From an uncultured Verrucomicrobiota bacterium (GTDB lineage Bacteria > Verrucomicrobiota > Verrucomicrobiia > Limisphaerales > JADLHS01), in contig CALAYC010000150.1 of the NCBI GenBank assembly GCA_937894935.1, positions 1-24,764 on the forward strand: a stretch of 24,764 nt of DNA, in the 5' to 3' direction. The stretch's first letter is position 1; every line of letters begins with the position of its first letter. Below, one piece after another: positions 15,495 through 23,528 of the stretch. A program made the translations under genes and the position numbers. Under the pieces are notes generated by a model, which saw only the letters and a list, made by a program, of their open reading frames with translations, searched no databases and was not told the DNA's origin.

Positions 15495-18485
15495 ATGAGG
15501 TCAATCAATCCCCACCTCCTCGCGCGATCCGCCGCGCTACTCTTGAGCGGTGTTTTTACTCTGCTGCCCACCAACCTTCTCGCGCTCGGCGGCCCTGACT
15601 ACGTGCTGAGGGAACGTGCGACCGGAAGTTTTCCATTATTCGATCGCACTGCGGCTCAGCTAATTGTTGCGTCAAATGACTGGCCCGGCGTCCATCGTGT
15701 TGCGCGCGATCTCGCTAAAGACATCTACCGCGTCACCGGCACACAACCGGATCTTCATCATCGTCTGCCTACGAATCAGAAATACGTCGTGCTCATCGGC
15801 ACCATTGGTCGTAGCGCTATCATTGATCGACTGGTGCTGGAGGAAAAAATCGACGTTACGGCGATCGCGGGAAAATGGGAATCGTTCTTCCTGCAAGTCG
15901 TGTCGCAACCGCTCCCCGGCATTGAAAGCGCCCTGGTCATCTGCGGCAGTGACAAACGCGGCACCATCTACGGTTGCTACGATTTGTCCGAACAGATCGG
16001 CGTTTCGCCGTGGCATTACTGGGCAGATTCGCCCGCGAAAAAACACGACCGGCTATTCATCCGCGCCGGCAAATTTGTCACCGGTCCGCCTTCGGTGAAA
16101 TATCGCGGCATTTTTATCAACGACGAAGCTCCGGCGCTCACCGGCTGGGTGACGAAACAATTCGGTCAGGTCGAAGGACTGCCCGGCGTGGCGAATTACG
16201 GTCGCGGTTTTTACACGAACATCTTCGAAGTCTTGCTGCGGTTACGCGCAAATTATCTCTGGCCGGCGATGTGGAACAATGCGTTCAACGAAGACGATCC
16301 CGAAAACCCACGGCTCGCAGACGAATACGGCATCGTCATGGGCACTTCGCATCAGGAGCCGATGTTGCGCGCGCAAAAAGAATGGGATCGCCGCCTCGGC
16401 CGACAACACGGCAACTGGGATTACAACAAATCCGGGCAACGCCCCATTCTGCATCAGTTCTGGCGCGAAGGCGTGCGCCGCAACAAAGTTTACGAAAGCA
16501 TCATCACGATGGGCTTGCGCGCCGCGAACGACAGCGCCGAACCAGTGGGCAAAGAAGTCACCGAAGAAATCGTCGCCGTGCAACGCCGCATTCTTGCGGA
16601 GGAAATCAATCCCGACCTCACCAAAGTGCCGCAGATGTGGTGTCTCTACAAAGAAGTCATGGATTATTACCGCGACGGCATGCGCGTGCCGGATGATGTC
16701 ACGCTGCTCTGGGCTGAAGATAATTGGGGCAACATCCGTCGTCTTCCGACCGCAGCCGAACGTCAGCGCAGCGGCGGCGCGGGCATTTATTATCATTTCG
16801 ATTATCATGGCGGCCCACGCAGTTACCAATGGATCAACACCAGCCCCATTACGAAAATCTGGGATCAGATGTCGTTGGCAAAACAGTACGGCGCCGACCG
16901 CATCTGGATTGTCAACGTCGGCCACTTCAACAAGAGCGGCGAATTTCCGATGGAATTTTTCCTGCGTCTTGCGTGGGACACGGACCGCTGGACTAATGAA
17001 AATCTCGATGAGTTCACACAACTCTGGGCCGCGCGCGAATTCGGCAGCACTCACGCGACGGAAATCGCTGAACTCATCACCACCGCGACCAAATTCAATG
17101 GCCGCCGCAAACCTGAGTTACTCGACGCGACCACTTACAGCCTGCTGAACTATCGCGAATTTGAAACCGTTGTTGCCGATTATGCCGCGCTCGCCGAACG
17201 CGCCCAACGCGTTTACGACCGTCTACCGGAAGCGTATCGCGATGCTTTCTATGGCATGGTGCAATATCCCATCAAAGCCGCTGCCGGATTGAACGCCATG
17301 TATCTCGCCGCTGCGAAAAATGCGCTCTATGCGCAGCAAGGTCGAACCAGCGCCAATGATTTCGCCGCGCAAACGCGCGCCTTGTTCGACGAACAAATCA
17401 AACTCGCCGCTCATTTCAATCACGATTTCGCGGGCGGCAAATGGAACGGCTTCATGGATCAACCTTACATCGGTTATCGCAGTTGGAATCCGCCACGAAC
17501 CAACAATCTCGACGCCGTCGCCCTCACTGAAATTTCAGTGCCGGAAACTGCACTGCTCGGCGTAGCCGTAGAAGGCGACACGGCCATCACCGGCGGCACA
17601 TTATATTTCGATAAGTTCGGTCAGCCGACGCGCTACATTGAAATCTTTAATCGCGGACGCGCTCCCTTTCAGTTCGCCGCCAAACCCAGCGTCCCCTGGC
17701 TCATCCTCAACGAATCCGGCGGCACTGTTACCAAAGATCAACGCCTCGAACTGAGTGTGAATTGGACTCAAGCACCTACCGGCACGGCCAGCGCGCAAAT
17801 CAATATCACCGGCGCGAATACCAACTTCATCGTTCACGTCACCACGTTCAATCCTGCCGCGCCGAATCTCGCGTCATTTCAGGGGTTCATCGAAGGCGAC
17901 GGTTTTGTGTCGATGGGAGCGGAACAGTTCACGAAACATATCGCCGCAGGCGCGAATCGTTGGATTCAAATTCCCGATTATGGTCACACACTTTCCGGCA
18001 TGCGCGCCGACGGCCCGCCGGAAGTGCTCGCCATGCCTGGACAGAATTCACCCTGTCTGGAATACGAAATGTATTTGTTCCATTCCGGTTCGGTGAAAGT
18101 AGAGACCTTCGTTGGATCGACCTTGAACTTCATGCCGGGTCGCCCGCTGCGTTACGCGATTTCATTTGATGACGAAACTCCGCAGACCGTCACCGTCGTT
18201 CCTGCCGATTTCGATGCCCGGAACGGAAATCGCGATTGGGAAGAATCCGTAAAGAACAACTATCGCCGCATCATCTCGAAACACACCATCACCAAACCCG
18301 GCGTGCATACATTGAAAATCTGGATGGTTGATCCCGCCGTTGTACTGCAAAAAATCGTCGTTAACACCGGCGGCGTAAAACCAGGTTATCTCGGCCCGCC
18401 ACCCAGCCGTCGCCAGGGCGATTCCTTCAGTTTCAATCAACCGAAAAACCGCGACACTGCTCAACAGACTGCGAAAAATCCCTGA
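15495..18485 (+). CDS. GH115 xylan alpha-1,2-glucuronidase, secreted
   Basis: 996 aa from the ATG at 15495 (MRSINPHLLARSAALLLSG), which opens a clean signal peptide. The frame is open further upstream, but that extension crosses palindromes 1-3 and has no leader features. After an N-terminal alpha/beta domain (about 50-190; VLIGTIGRS), the barrel contains LWPAMWNNAFNEDDP, GTSHQEPM (283-290), WAEDNWGNIRRLP (from 406), YHFDYHGGPRSYQW and VGHFNKSGEFPMEFF, all typical of GH115. The family-specific C-terminal beta domain begins near 795 (FQGFIEGDGFVSM). GH115 enzymes remove (4-O-methyl-)glucuronic acid from internal and terminal xylose of polymeric xylan. uxuA follows 27 nt later in the same direction, tying release of the uronic acid to its catabolism. 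No Shine-Dalgarno is visible. Confidence 0.95.
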   Translation: MRSINPHLLARSAALLLSGVFTLLPTNLLALGGPDYVLRERATGSFPLFDRTAAQLIVASNDWPGVHRVARDLAKDIYRVTGTQPDLHHRLPTNQKYVVLIGTIGRSAIIDRLVLEEKIDVTAIAGKWESFFLQVVSQPLPGIESALVICGSDKRGTIYGCYDLSEQIGVSPWHYWADSPAKKHDRLFIRAGKFVTGPPSVKYRGIFINDEAPALTGWVTKQFGQVEGLPGVANYGRGFYTNIFEVLLRLRANYLWPAMWNNAFNEDDPENPRLADEYGIVMGTSHQEPMLRAQKEWDRRLGRQHGNWDYNKSGQRPILHQFWREGVRRNKVYESIITMGLRAANDSAEPVGKEVTEEIVAVQRRILAEEINPDLTKVPQMWCLYKEVMDYYRDGMRVPDDVTLLWAEDNWGNIRRLPTAAERQRSGGAGIYYHFDYHGGPRSYQWINTSPITKIWDQMSLAKQYGADRIWIVNVGHFNKSGEFPMEFFLRLAWDTDRWTNENLDEFTQLWAAREFGSTHATEIAELITTATKFNGRRKPELLDATTYSLLNYREFETVVADYAALAERAQRVYDRLPEAYRDAFYGMVQYPIKAAAGLNAMYLAAAKNALYAQQGRTSANDFAAQTRALFDEQIKLAAHFNHDFAGGKWNGFMDQPYIGYRSWNPPRTNNLDAVALTEISVPETALLGVAVEGDTAITGGTLYFDKFGQPTRYIEIFNRGRAPFQFAAKPSVPWLILNESGGTVTKDQRLELSVNWTQAPTGTASAQINITGANTNFIVHVTTFNPAAPNLASFQGFIEGDGFVSMGAEQFTKHIAAGANRWIQIPDYGHTLSGMRADGPPEVLAMPGQNSPCLEYEMYLFHSGSVKVETFVGSTLNFMPGRPLRYAISFDDETPQTVTVVPADFDARNGNRDWEESVKNNYRRIISKHTITKPGVHTLKIWMVDPAVVLQKIVVNTGGVKPGYLGPPPSRRQGDSFSFNQPKNRDTAQQTAKNP

Positions 18486-18512
18486 GCATCGTTTGCTGCT
18501 ACTTTACCACGC

Positions 18513-19589
18513 ATGAAACTCGGCCTCGGCCTGTACCGCCATCAACTCAACGCAGAGCATTATCGCTTCGCCAAACAATGCGGTTGCACTCATCTCGTTA
18601 TTCATCTCGTGGATTACTTCCGTTCGTCGCGCAATTTGCCCGGCGATCAACCGTGCGGTGATGATTCCGGTTGGGGACTTGCCGGTAATCCGAATCACAT
18701 CTGGAGTTATGAGGAACTCGTCGCCATCAAACGCGACATTAACGCCGCCGGTCTCGAACTTGAAGCGATTGAGAACTTCGATCCGGCGCATTGGCACGAC
18801 GTGCTGCTTGATGGACTAAAGAAAGCGCAACAGCTCGAAAATCTGAAACAGCTTATCCGCAACGTCGGCCGTGCGGGCATTCCCATCTTCGGTTACAACT
18901 TTTCCATCGCGGGCGTCGCGGGTCGCGTGAAAGGTCCCTTCGCACGCGGCGAAGCCGAAGCCGTCGGCATGACTGGACCGTGCGACAAACCGCTGCCCAA
19001 CGGCATGGTGTGGAACATGGTTTACGATTCTGACGCGCCTATCGGAATTGTTCCTTCAGCCACTCGCGAACAACTCTGGACGCGCCTGAAAGATTTTCTG
19101 GATGCGATCATTCCGGTCGCCGAAGAAGCGGGCGTGACGATGGCAGCGCATCCTGACGATCCGCCGCTCCCCACCGTCCGCGCTCAGCCGCGATTAGTCT
19201 ATCAACCGCACCTGTATCAAAAGCTGATTGATCTCAAACCCAGTCCGCACAATGCCCTCGAATTTTGTGTCGGCACTCTCGCTGAAATGACCGACGGCGA
19301 TATTTACGATGTGGTCGATAATTACAGTCGCCAAGGCAAACTCGGTTACGTGCATCTTCGCAATGTCCGCGACAAAGTGCCGCATTACAAAGAAACGTTC
19401 ATTGACGATGGCGATGTGGACATCCTGCGCGTGCTGCGAATTCTGAAGCGAAACCGTTTCCAGGGCGTAATCATTCCCGACCACGCACCGCAAATGAGTT
19501 GTGCCGCGCCGTGGCACGCGGGAATGGCGTTCGCACTCGGCTACATCCGCGCTGGATTACAAATCGTGAATGGCGAACGCGGTATCTAA
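18513..19589 (+). CDS. uxuA: Mannonate dehydratase
   Basis: 358 aa, no signal peptide, so cytoplasmic. TIM-barrel UxuA family; the length matches the short (Bacillus-type) members. Visible family motifs are FGYNFSIAGVAGR, the conserved AAHPDDPP (211-218), EFCVGTLAEM (250-259), YVHLRNV (279-285) and a late IPDHAPQM. The enzyme dehydrates D-mannonate to 2-keto-3-deoxy-D-gluconate with a divalent metal, the third step of the glucuronate isomerase pathway. The preceding steps (uronate isomerase, fructuronate reductase) are not in the window. It is the second gene of the GH115 operon and converges on the esterase gene with 28 bp between their stops; no terminator hairpin was seen there. Confidence 0.93.
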   Translation: MKLGLGLYRHQLNAEHYRFAKQCGCTHLVIHLVDYFRSSRNLPGDQPCGDDSGWGLAGNPNHIWSYEELVAIKRDINAAGLELEAIENFDPAHWHDVLLDGLKKAQQLENLKQLIRNVGRAGIPIFGYNFSIAGVAGRVKGPFARGEAEAVGMTGPCDKPLPNGMVWNMVYDSDAPIGIVPSATREQLWTRLKDFLDAIIPVAEEAGVTMAAHPDDPPLPTVRAQPRLVYQPHLYQKLIDLKPSPHNALEFCVGTLAEMTDGDIYDVVDNYSRQGKLGYVHLRNVRDKVPHYKETFIDDGDVDILRVLRILKRNRFQGVIIPDHAPQMSCAAPWHAGMAFALGYIRAGLQIVNGERGI

Positions 19590-19617
19590 ATCACCAATCA
19601 CCAGAAGTTCCGACCGA

Positions 19618-20466
19618 TTATTTCGCTTCGACAGTCTTGTAGCCGAGCAGCGACAACATCGTTTCTGCGTAACGTCGTCCCAATTCGCGATAGCCAGCCG
19701 GACTGAAGTGCAATCGGTCCGACCGCGCGTCGCAATCCTTCGACGACACCACATGCGCCGTCGGAATCGTTCGCGGCAACTCGCGAATAATCTCGTTCAT
19801 GCTCGCGCACAAACCCTGATGTTCCGCACCCACAACTTCACCCGCCAGCAACGGCACTTCGTTGGCTTTAAGGCCGAGATCTGTAAGCAACTTTTTGTAC
19901 ACGCCGTTGACCTTGTTCGGCCAATCTTTGTCGCCGGTATTGGATTCACCCTGATGAAGAAGAATTCCTTTGATGACGCCGTCTTCTTGCGCGCGCTTCG
20001 CCAGTTCAACCAATCGCGCATACGGATTACCGCCATACGCCGCAATAATGTTCGTCATCCAATCCGGCGCCGTCGTGGCGTAAGCCTGATACTTTTCCTC
20101 GTCGAAGAGTTCGATTTTGCAACCAGGGATCGCAACAGTTACAACCCCAACCTTGATGTGCGGTGGCAGATTGGAAACAAGCGTGCGACCGAAGTAATCC
20201 GCTGGGCCCAATCCGGCCGATGGACGACTCAACGGCGGAACAGCGGGATACCATTGACCTTGCTTGCGGTTTAACTCCGGAAAATCCACCGCGGCGAGCA
20301 TTTGAAATCGCTCGTTAACCGGACCTTTGTCCTGCTCTTCAAGTCCCGGAAAACCCTCCATGTTCGACTGCCCGAAACAGAGAAAAATCAGAAAATTCGT
20401 ATCCCGCGCCGACACCGCGCCGATCAGACCGAACATCAGTGCCAGCAAACAAAGCAGCTTTCTCAT
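19618..20466 (-). CDS. CE6-type acetylxylan esterase (sialate O-acetylesterase-like)
   Basis: 282 aa. The signal peptide covers about 1-20 (MRKLLCLLALMFGLIGAVSA). SGNH-like esterase fold of the DUF303/SASA group: nucleophile S34 in FGQSNMEG, the HQGESN block (171-176), and the catalytic Asp/His in SDRLHFSPAGY (D250, H253). The family removes O-acetyl groups from sugars. Placement 19 nt after a GH10 xylanase, plus the length and GQSNM/HQGES motifs, favours CE6 acetylxylan esterase over a sialate-specific enzyme. It lacks its own operator and is most likely the second gene of the GH10 transcript. No ribosome-binding site is visible. Confidence 0.9.
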   Translation of the reverse strand: MRKLLCLLALMFGLIGAVSARDTNFLIFLCFGQSNMEGFPGLEEQDKGPVNERFQMLAAVDFPELNRKQGQWYPAVPPLSRPSAGLGPADYFGRTLVSNLPPHIKVGVVTVAIPGCKIELFDEEKYQAYATTAPDWMTNIIAAYGGNPYARLVELAKRAQEDGVIKGILLHQGESNTGDKDWPNKVNGVYKKLLTDLGLKANEVPLLAGEVVGAEHQGLCASMNEIIRELPRTIPTAHVVSSKDCDARSDRLHFSPAGYRELGRRYAETMLSLLGYKTVEAK

Positions 20467-20485
20467 GAACGCGTGCAGAAGGAAT

Positions 20486-21739
20486 CTATTCCACTTTCAA
20501 ATTCGTTGGCACCGGCTCGCCGGTCGCGACACGAATCACCGCATCGAACGCCGGCTTCGGTTTGTTATCACCGTCAAACAACAGCGGCCTGCCGGCAGCG
20601 CGCCATGACACCGCGTCATTCACTCCCCAGAACGTCACCATCTCAATGTTGTCTTTGTGTTTCAGAAATGCGCGAAAAATTCCGGCGTACGCGTCTGCCT
20701 GTTTTTTCTCAGCCTCGCTGATCAAGCCACCTTGAGTCGCTGCGGCATTTTCTCCGACCTCCGCACTGAGATTGCGTTGCCCGCCGACCGCGCTGTTGAC
20801 GTCGAGTTCCGTGATATGAATCGGCAGCCCTAACGTCGCCATTTCGGCAATCGCCTGATCCATCGCCTCAAATGTAATCCCGACGTTCACATGCGCCTGC
20901 GAACCGATGGCGTGAACCGGCACGCCTTGTTCTCGCAGCGACTGAATCAACGTGATGAGTTTGCGCCGTTTGCTGCTGTTCTCCAACCCGTAATCGTTGT
21001 AACGCAGAATCGCATTGGGGTCCGCTTCGTGCGCGAATTGAAACGCCTTCGCGATGTAATCCGGCCCGATAATTTCCAGCCAAAGTGTATTGCGCAGTAC
21101 ATTCGTGCCGCCGTCAGCAATCGCTTCATTCACCACGTCCCAGACTTTGATTTTGCCTTTATAGCGACCCACGACCGCATGGATGTGCTCGCGCATCCGT
21201 TCCAACAATTCTTCCCGCGACGCGCGCGGTCCGGTGTAGGGCCGCCAAAAACCATTCCCGAATCCGCGCCGATTTGAATTCGCCGTGTCCGAAACTTCGA
21301 CCGGCGGCGGATTCGTCCCGGCAAAAACCCAATTCGGCGTCTGCGAATGCCAGACCAGCGTGTGCCCGATGAGATACATGTTGTGCTTTATACCGAATTC
21401 CACGAATGCATCCGCCGGCCCGAATTCATATCCATCCGGCCCGGGACGCGGATGAATCAACCCCCACTTCAAATCATTCTCCGGCGCGAGTTGATTGAAG
21501 TGCTGTTTCACCAACGCGGTATCACTTTGCACTTCGTCCGGCGTCCGATTTACGTTTTGCGCCGGAACCGCCACGCCAGTAGCGATTGTACGATTGATCG
21601 CCACGCCCATTTGAAACGCTTTTGCATAAGCCTCGCGCAACGTCGTCTGGTCCGCCGCATCAACCGCGATATTCATCTGCAACAACAGCACAAGAATTCC
21701 GCTTACACTCGAAAGGTTTTTTACTTGGCGGACATTCAT
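20486..21739 (-). CDS. GH10 endo-beta-1,4-xylanase, secreted
   Basis: 417 aa from the ATG at 21739 (MNVRQVKNLSSVSG), which gives a normal signal peptide ending near AVDAA. The longer in-frame start at 21853 would cross palindrome 4 and reach the preceding gene. The TIM barrel shows LAPENDLKWGLIHP, GHTLVWHSQTPNW, the acid/base Glu in VWDVVNEAI (E205), HVNVG, the nucleophile in HITELDVNSA (E311), and VTFWGVNDAVSW near the end. GH10 enzymes cut the xylan backbone and tolerate side chains, releasing short decorated xylooligosaccharides. No carbohydrate-binding module is present. The CE6 esterase follows 19 nt downstream. Upstream, palindrome 4 ends 80 bp before the ATG, with a TAGCGT box at the conserved offset. 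Confidence 0.96.
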   Translation of the reverse strand: MNVRQVKNLSSVSGILVLLLQMNIAVDAADQTTLREAYAKAFQMGVAINRTIATGVAVPAQNVNRTPDEVQSDTALVKQHFNQLAPENDLKWGLIHPRPGPDGYEFGPADAFVEFGIKHNMYLIGHTLVWHSQTPNWVFAGTNPPPVEVSDTANSNRRGFGNGFWRPYTGPRASREELLERMREHIHAVVGRYKGKIKVWDVVNEAIADGGTNVLRNTLWLEIIGPDYIAKAFQFAHEADPNAILRYNDYGLENSSKRRKLITLIQSLREQGVPVHAIGSQAHVNVGITFEAMDQAIAEMATLGLPIHITELDVNSAVGGQRNLSAEVGENAAATQGGLISEAEKKQADAYAGIFRAFLKHKDNIEMVTFWGVNDAVSWRAAGRPLLFDGDNKPKPAFDAVIRVATGEPVPTNLKVE

Positions 21740-21791
21740 AGTTTCAACTGCGCGAGTTTCAAATTGCAGGCTGATGCCTGAGTCATGAGAA

Positions 21792-21797
21792 ACGCTA
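21792..21797 (-). promoter_or_regulatory. Putative -10 box of GH10-CE6
   Basis: TAGCGT on the minus strand, its first base 23 nt past palindrome 4. The surrounding GTAGCGTTTCT (21798-21788) matches the equivalent GTAACGTTGCT before the GH43 gene at 9 of 11 positions and at the same distance from the palindrome. Confidence 0.45.
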
Positions 21798-21819
21798 CCG
21801 ACAATAACGCCGCGGAAAC

Positions 21820-21837
21820 ATACGACAAGTGTCGTAT
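21820..21837. promoter_or_regulatory. Palindromic operator, site 4, GH10 promoter
   Basis: ATACGAC-AAGT-GTCGTAT, both arms perfect. It lies just past the GH43 stop codon (21850), with exactly 80 bp between it and the GH10 ATG. Read in the GH10 direction it differs from site 5 at one base in 19. Confidence 0.82.
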
Positions 21838-21849
21838 TCCCTCTCAGCC

Positions 21850-23430
21850 TCACTTTGGCTCCGTGAGCTTGTCGCTCAACCGGAAATAATCGAAATCAGC
21901 GTAACCGCCGGGAACTTTCGTCGCGTAATAAAACAGACCGAAGCGATAACCCATGAAATGCGGCAGCGTGTAATTCATCTTCAGTTCATTGCCGATTCTG
22001 CGCCACGATTCGCCATCGAGACTGTAGAAGAACCGCGCTCTATCAGTGCGATTTCTGAAATCACACTCCGCTTTCAAATACACCACTCGTTGCTCCAGTG
22101 ACACGCGTTCGATTTCCTGTGACTGACTGCCAGGCGCGTTAATCATCACGACAAAATTCGTCCCGTCTTCAGCTTTCACCCCGACCCATCCATAATCACG
22201 TTGCAGCAATGCCAGTCCCGCGAAATCGCCATCTTTGATCTTGCTGATGTCCACCGCCGTGCTCGCGGCGGATTCCGGACCAAACGTCCGCTGCGTCAGC
22301 GTATTCCGCGCGGCGAGAAAATCTCCGACCACCCGTCCGGCGCGAAGTCGCAGAAAGCCAGGTCGCGCCGCCAGCGACCAATGCGCGTTATCCGGATTGT
22401 GATTCCATTGCCAGACCAGCGGCAATGCACGTTCGTCTGGTTTGCGCTCAAATTCATCCGACGCGACAATTCCCGGCATGAGCCCGCGACTCGGCGGGAG
22501 GTTCAATTCATCCGGCACTTTGCCGTTGATTCCGAGCACCGGCCAACCCTCCTCCCATTTCATCGGCACGAGATACGGAATGCGTCCCACCGCAGCATAA
22601 TCGCGGAACAGATACGCGAACCATTCACCCTGCGGCGTATCAAGAATGCATCCCTGCGCCACGCCTTTGTCCTGCAACGCCAGTCGCCCTTCCCACGGCC
22701 CGGTCAGTTTCTCGGCGCGATGCACTATCACCGTCCGCATACCGCCACGCGGCCAACAGATGTTGAACAGATAATATCTCCGCTCGTGCTTGATGAGCTG
22801 CGAACCTTCCGCAACCAATCCGATGTTAGTCGTCACGACCGTATGCGCGTTCGAAATCACGACCTGATTAATCCCGCCCTCCTTCAATCCGGATAAATCT
22901 GCGTTGAGCTCCACCAAGCGAATATTGCCCCCGCCATAAAGCATGTAAGCGCGTCCGTCATCATCGAAAAACAACGTGTGATCGTGCAGCGAAGGACGAA
23001 ATGAATTTTCTACCCACGGTCCGCGTTCGATGTCTTTCGTCCGATAAACATGCGTCCGCCCCGACGTGCTGGAAAACGTCGTCGCGTAAAACGTGCCCTC
23101 GTGATAACGCAAACTGCTCGCCCACGAACCTGCCCCGTACGCGCTGCGTCCGTTTTGCAATGTCATCGCATCATTCGTTACCAACGAATCGTACGCGTAG
23201 CTGACGATTTCCCAGTTCACGAGGTCTTTCGATTTCATGATCGGCAACCCTGGACTCATGTGCATCGTCGTGCTGCTCATGTAGAACGTGTCGCCCACCC
23301 GAATCATCGCAATGTCCGGCACGTCTGCGTAGATGATGGGATTCGTCGCGCGCGAAGAAGCTTCCGCCGCACGAAGAAGACTCAGCGCGCAAAGAAACAT
23401 TGCCGCGATGAGCGCAATCAGTTTGTTCAT
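21850..23430 (-). CDS. GH43 beta-xylosidase/arabinofuranosidase with C-terminal beta-sandwich, secreted
   Basis: 526 aa. The signal peptide covers about 1-25. The GH43 propeller (about 30-330) has YADVPDIAMIRVGD (base D39), SLHDHTLFFDDDG (modulator D150) and GLVAEGSQLIK (acid E208), plus QGCILDTPQGEWFAYLF near its end. Residues 340-520 form the GH43 C-terminal concanavalin-like beta-sandwich (DEFERKP to DYFRLSD), typical of GH43 beta-xylosidases, probably subfamily 12-like. It would release xylose and possibly arabinose from xylooligosaccharides. It is unlike the GH43-CBM6 enzyme elsewhere in this locus, so the two are not duplicates. It lies 97 bp after the dehydratase gene with its own palindrome-associated promoter, followed by a 110-bp gap containing palindrome 4. 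Confidence 0.94.
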   Translation of the reverse strand: MNKLIALIAAMFLCALSLLRAAEASSRATNPIIYADVPDIAMIRVGDTFYMSSTTMHMSPGLPIMKSKDLVNWEIVSYAYDSLVTNDAMTLQNGRSAYGAGSWASSLRYHEGTFYATTFSSTSGRTHVYRTKDIERGPWVENSFRPSLHDHTLFFDDDGRAYMLYGGGNIRLVELNADLSGLKEGGINQVVISNAHTVVTTNIGLVAEGSQLIKHERRYYLFNICWPRGGMRTVIVHRAEKLTGPWEGRLALQDKGVAQGCILDTPQGEWFAYLFRDYAAVGRIPYLVPMKWEEGWPVLGINGKVPDELNLPPSRGLMPGIVASDEFERKPDERALPLVWQWNHNPDNAHWSLAARPGFLRLRAGRVVGDFLAARNTLTQRTFGPESAASTAVDISKIKDGDFAGLALLQRDYGWVGVKAEDGTNFVVMINAPGSQSQEIERVSLEQRVVYLKAECDFRNRTDRARFFYSLDGESWRRIGNELKMNYTLPHFMGYRFGLFYYATKVPGGYADFDYFRLSDKLTEPK

Positions 23431-23482
23431 ATTGCAAAGTCAGAACGCGTCACTGAGTAGAGAGACACGACTAAGTTCAGCA

Positions 23483-23488
23483 ACGTTA
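23483..23488 (-). promoter_or_regulatory. Putative -10 box of the GH43 beta-xylosidase gene
   Basis: TAACGT on the minus strand, its first base 23 nt past palindrome 5. The predicted leader is about 46 nt, the same as predicted for GH10. Confidence 0.45.
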
Positions 23489-23510
23489 CGAAAGCCCGTC
23501 AGCAGATGAC

Positions 23511-23528
23511 ATACGACATGTGTCGTAT
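23511..23528. promoter_or_regulatory. Palindromic operator, site 5, GH43 promoter
   Basis: ATACGAC-ATGT-GTCGTAT, both arms perfect. It shares its last base (23528) with the stop codon of the dehydratase gene and lies exactly 80 bp before the GH43 ATG. Confidence 0.82.

Noticed and set aside
16242..17054. 270-codon minus-strand open frame opposite GH115
   Set aside because: It lies entirely inside the conserved GH115 barrel on the other strand; codon structure supports GH115.
19590..19617. Bidirectional terminator between uxuA and the CE6 esterase
   Set aside because: The 28-bp gap has only a short ATCACC direct repeat and no stable inverted repeat with a T tract.
21740..21853. Longer in-frame start for the GH10 xylanase
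   Set aside because: It would run through palindrome 4 and reach the preceding gene; the ATG at 21739 opens a normal signal peptide at the same spacing from the operator as GH43.
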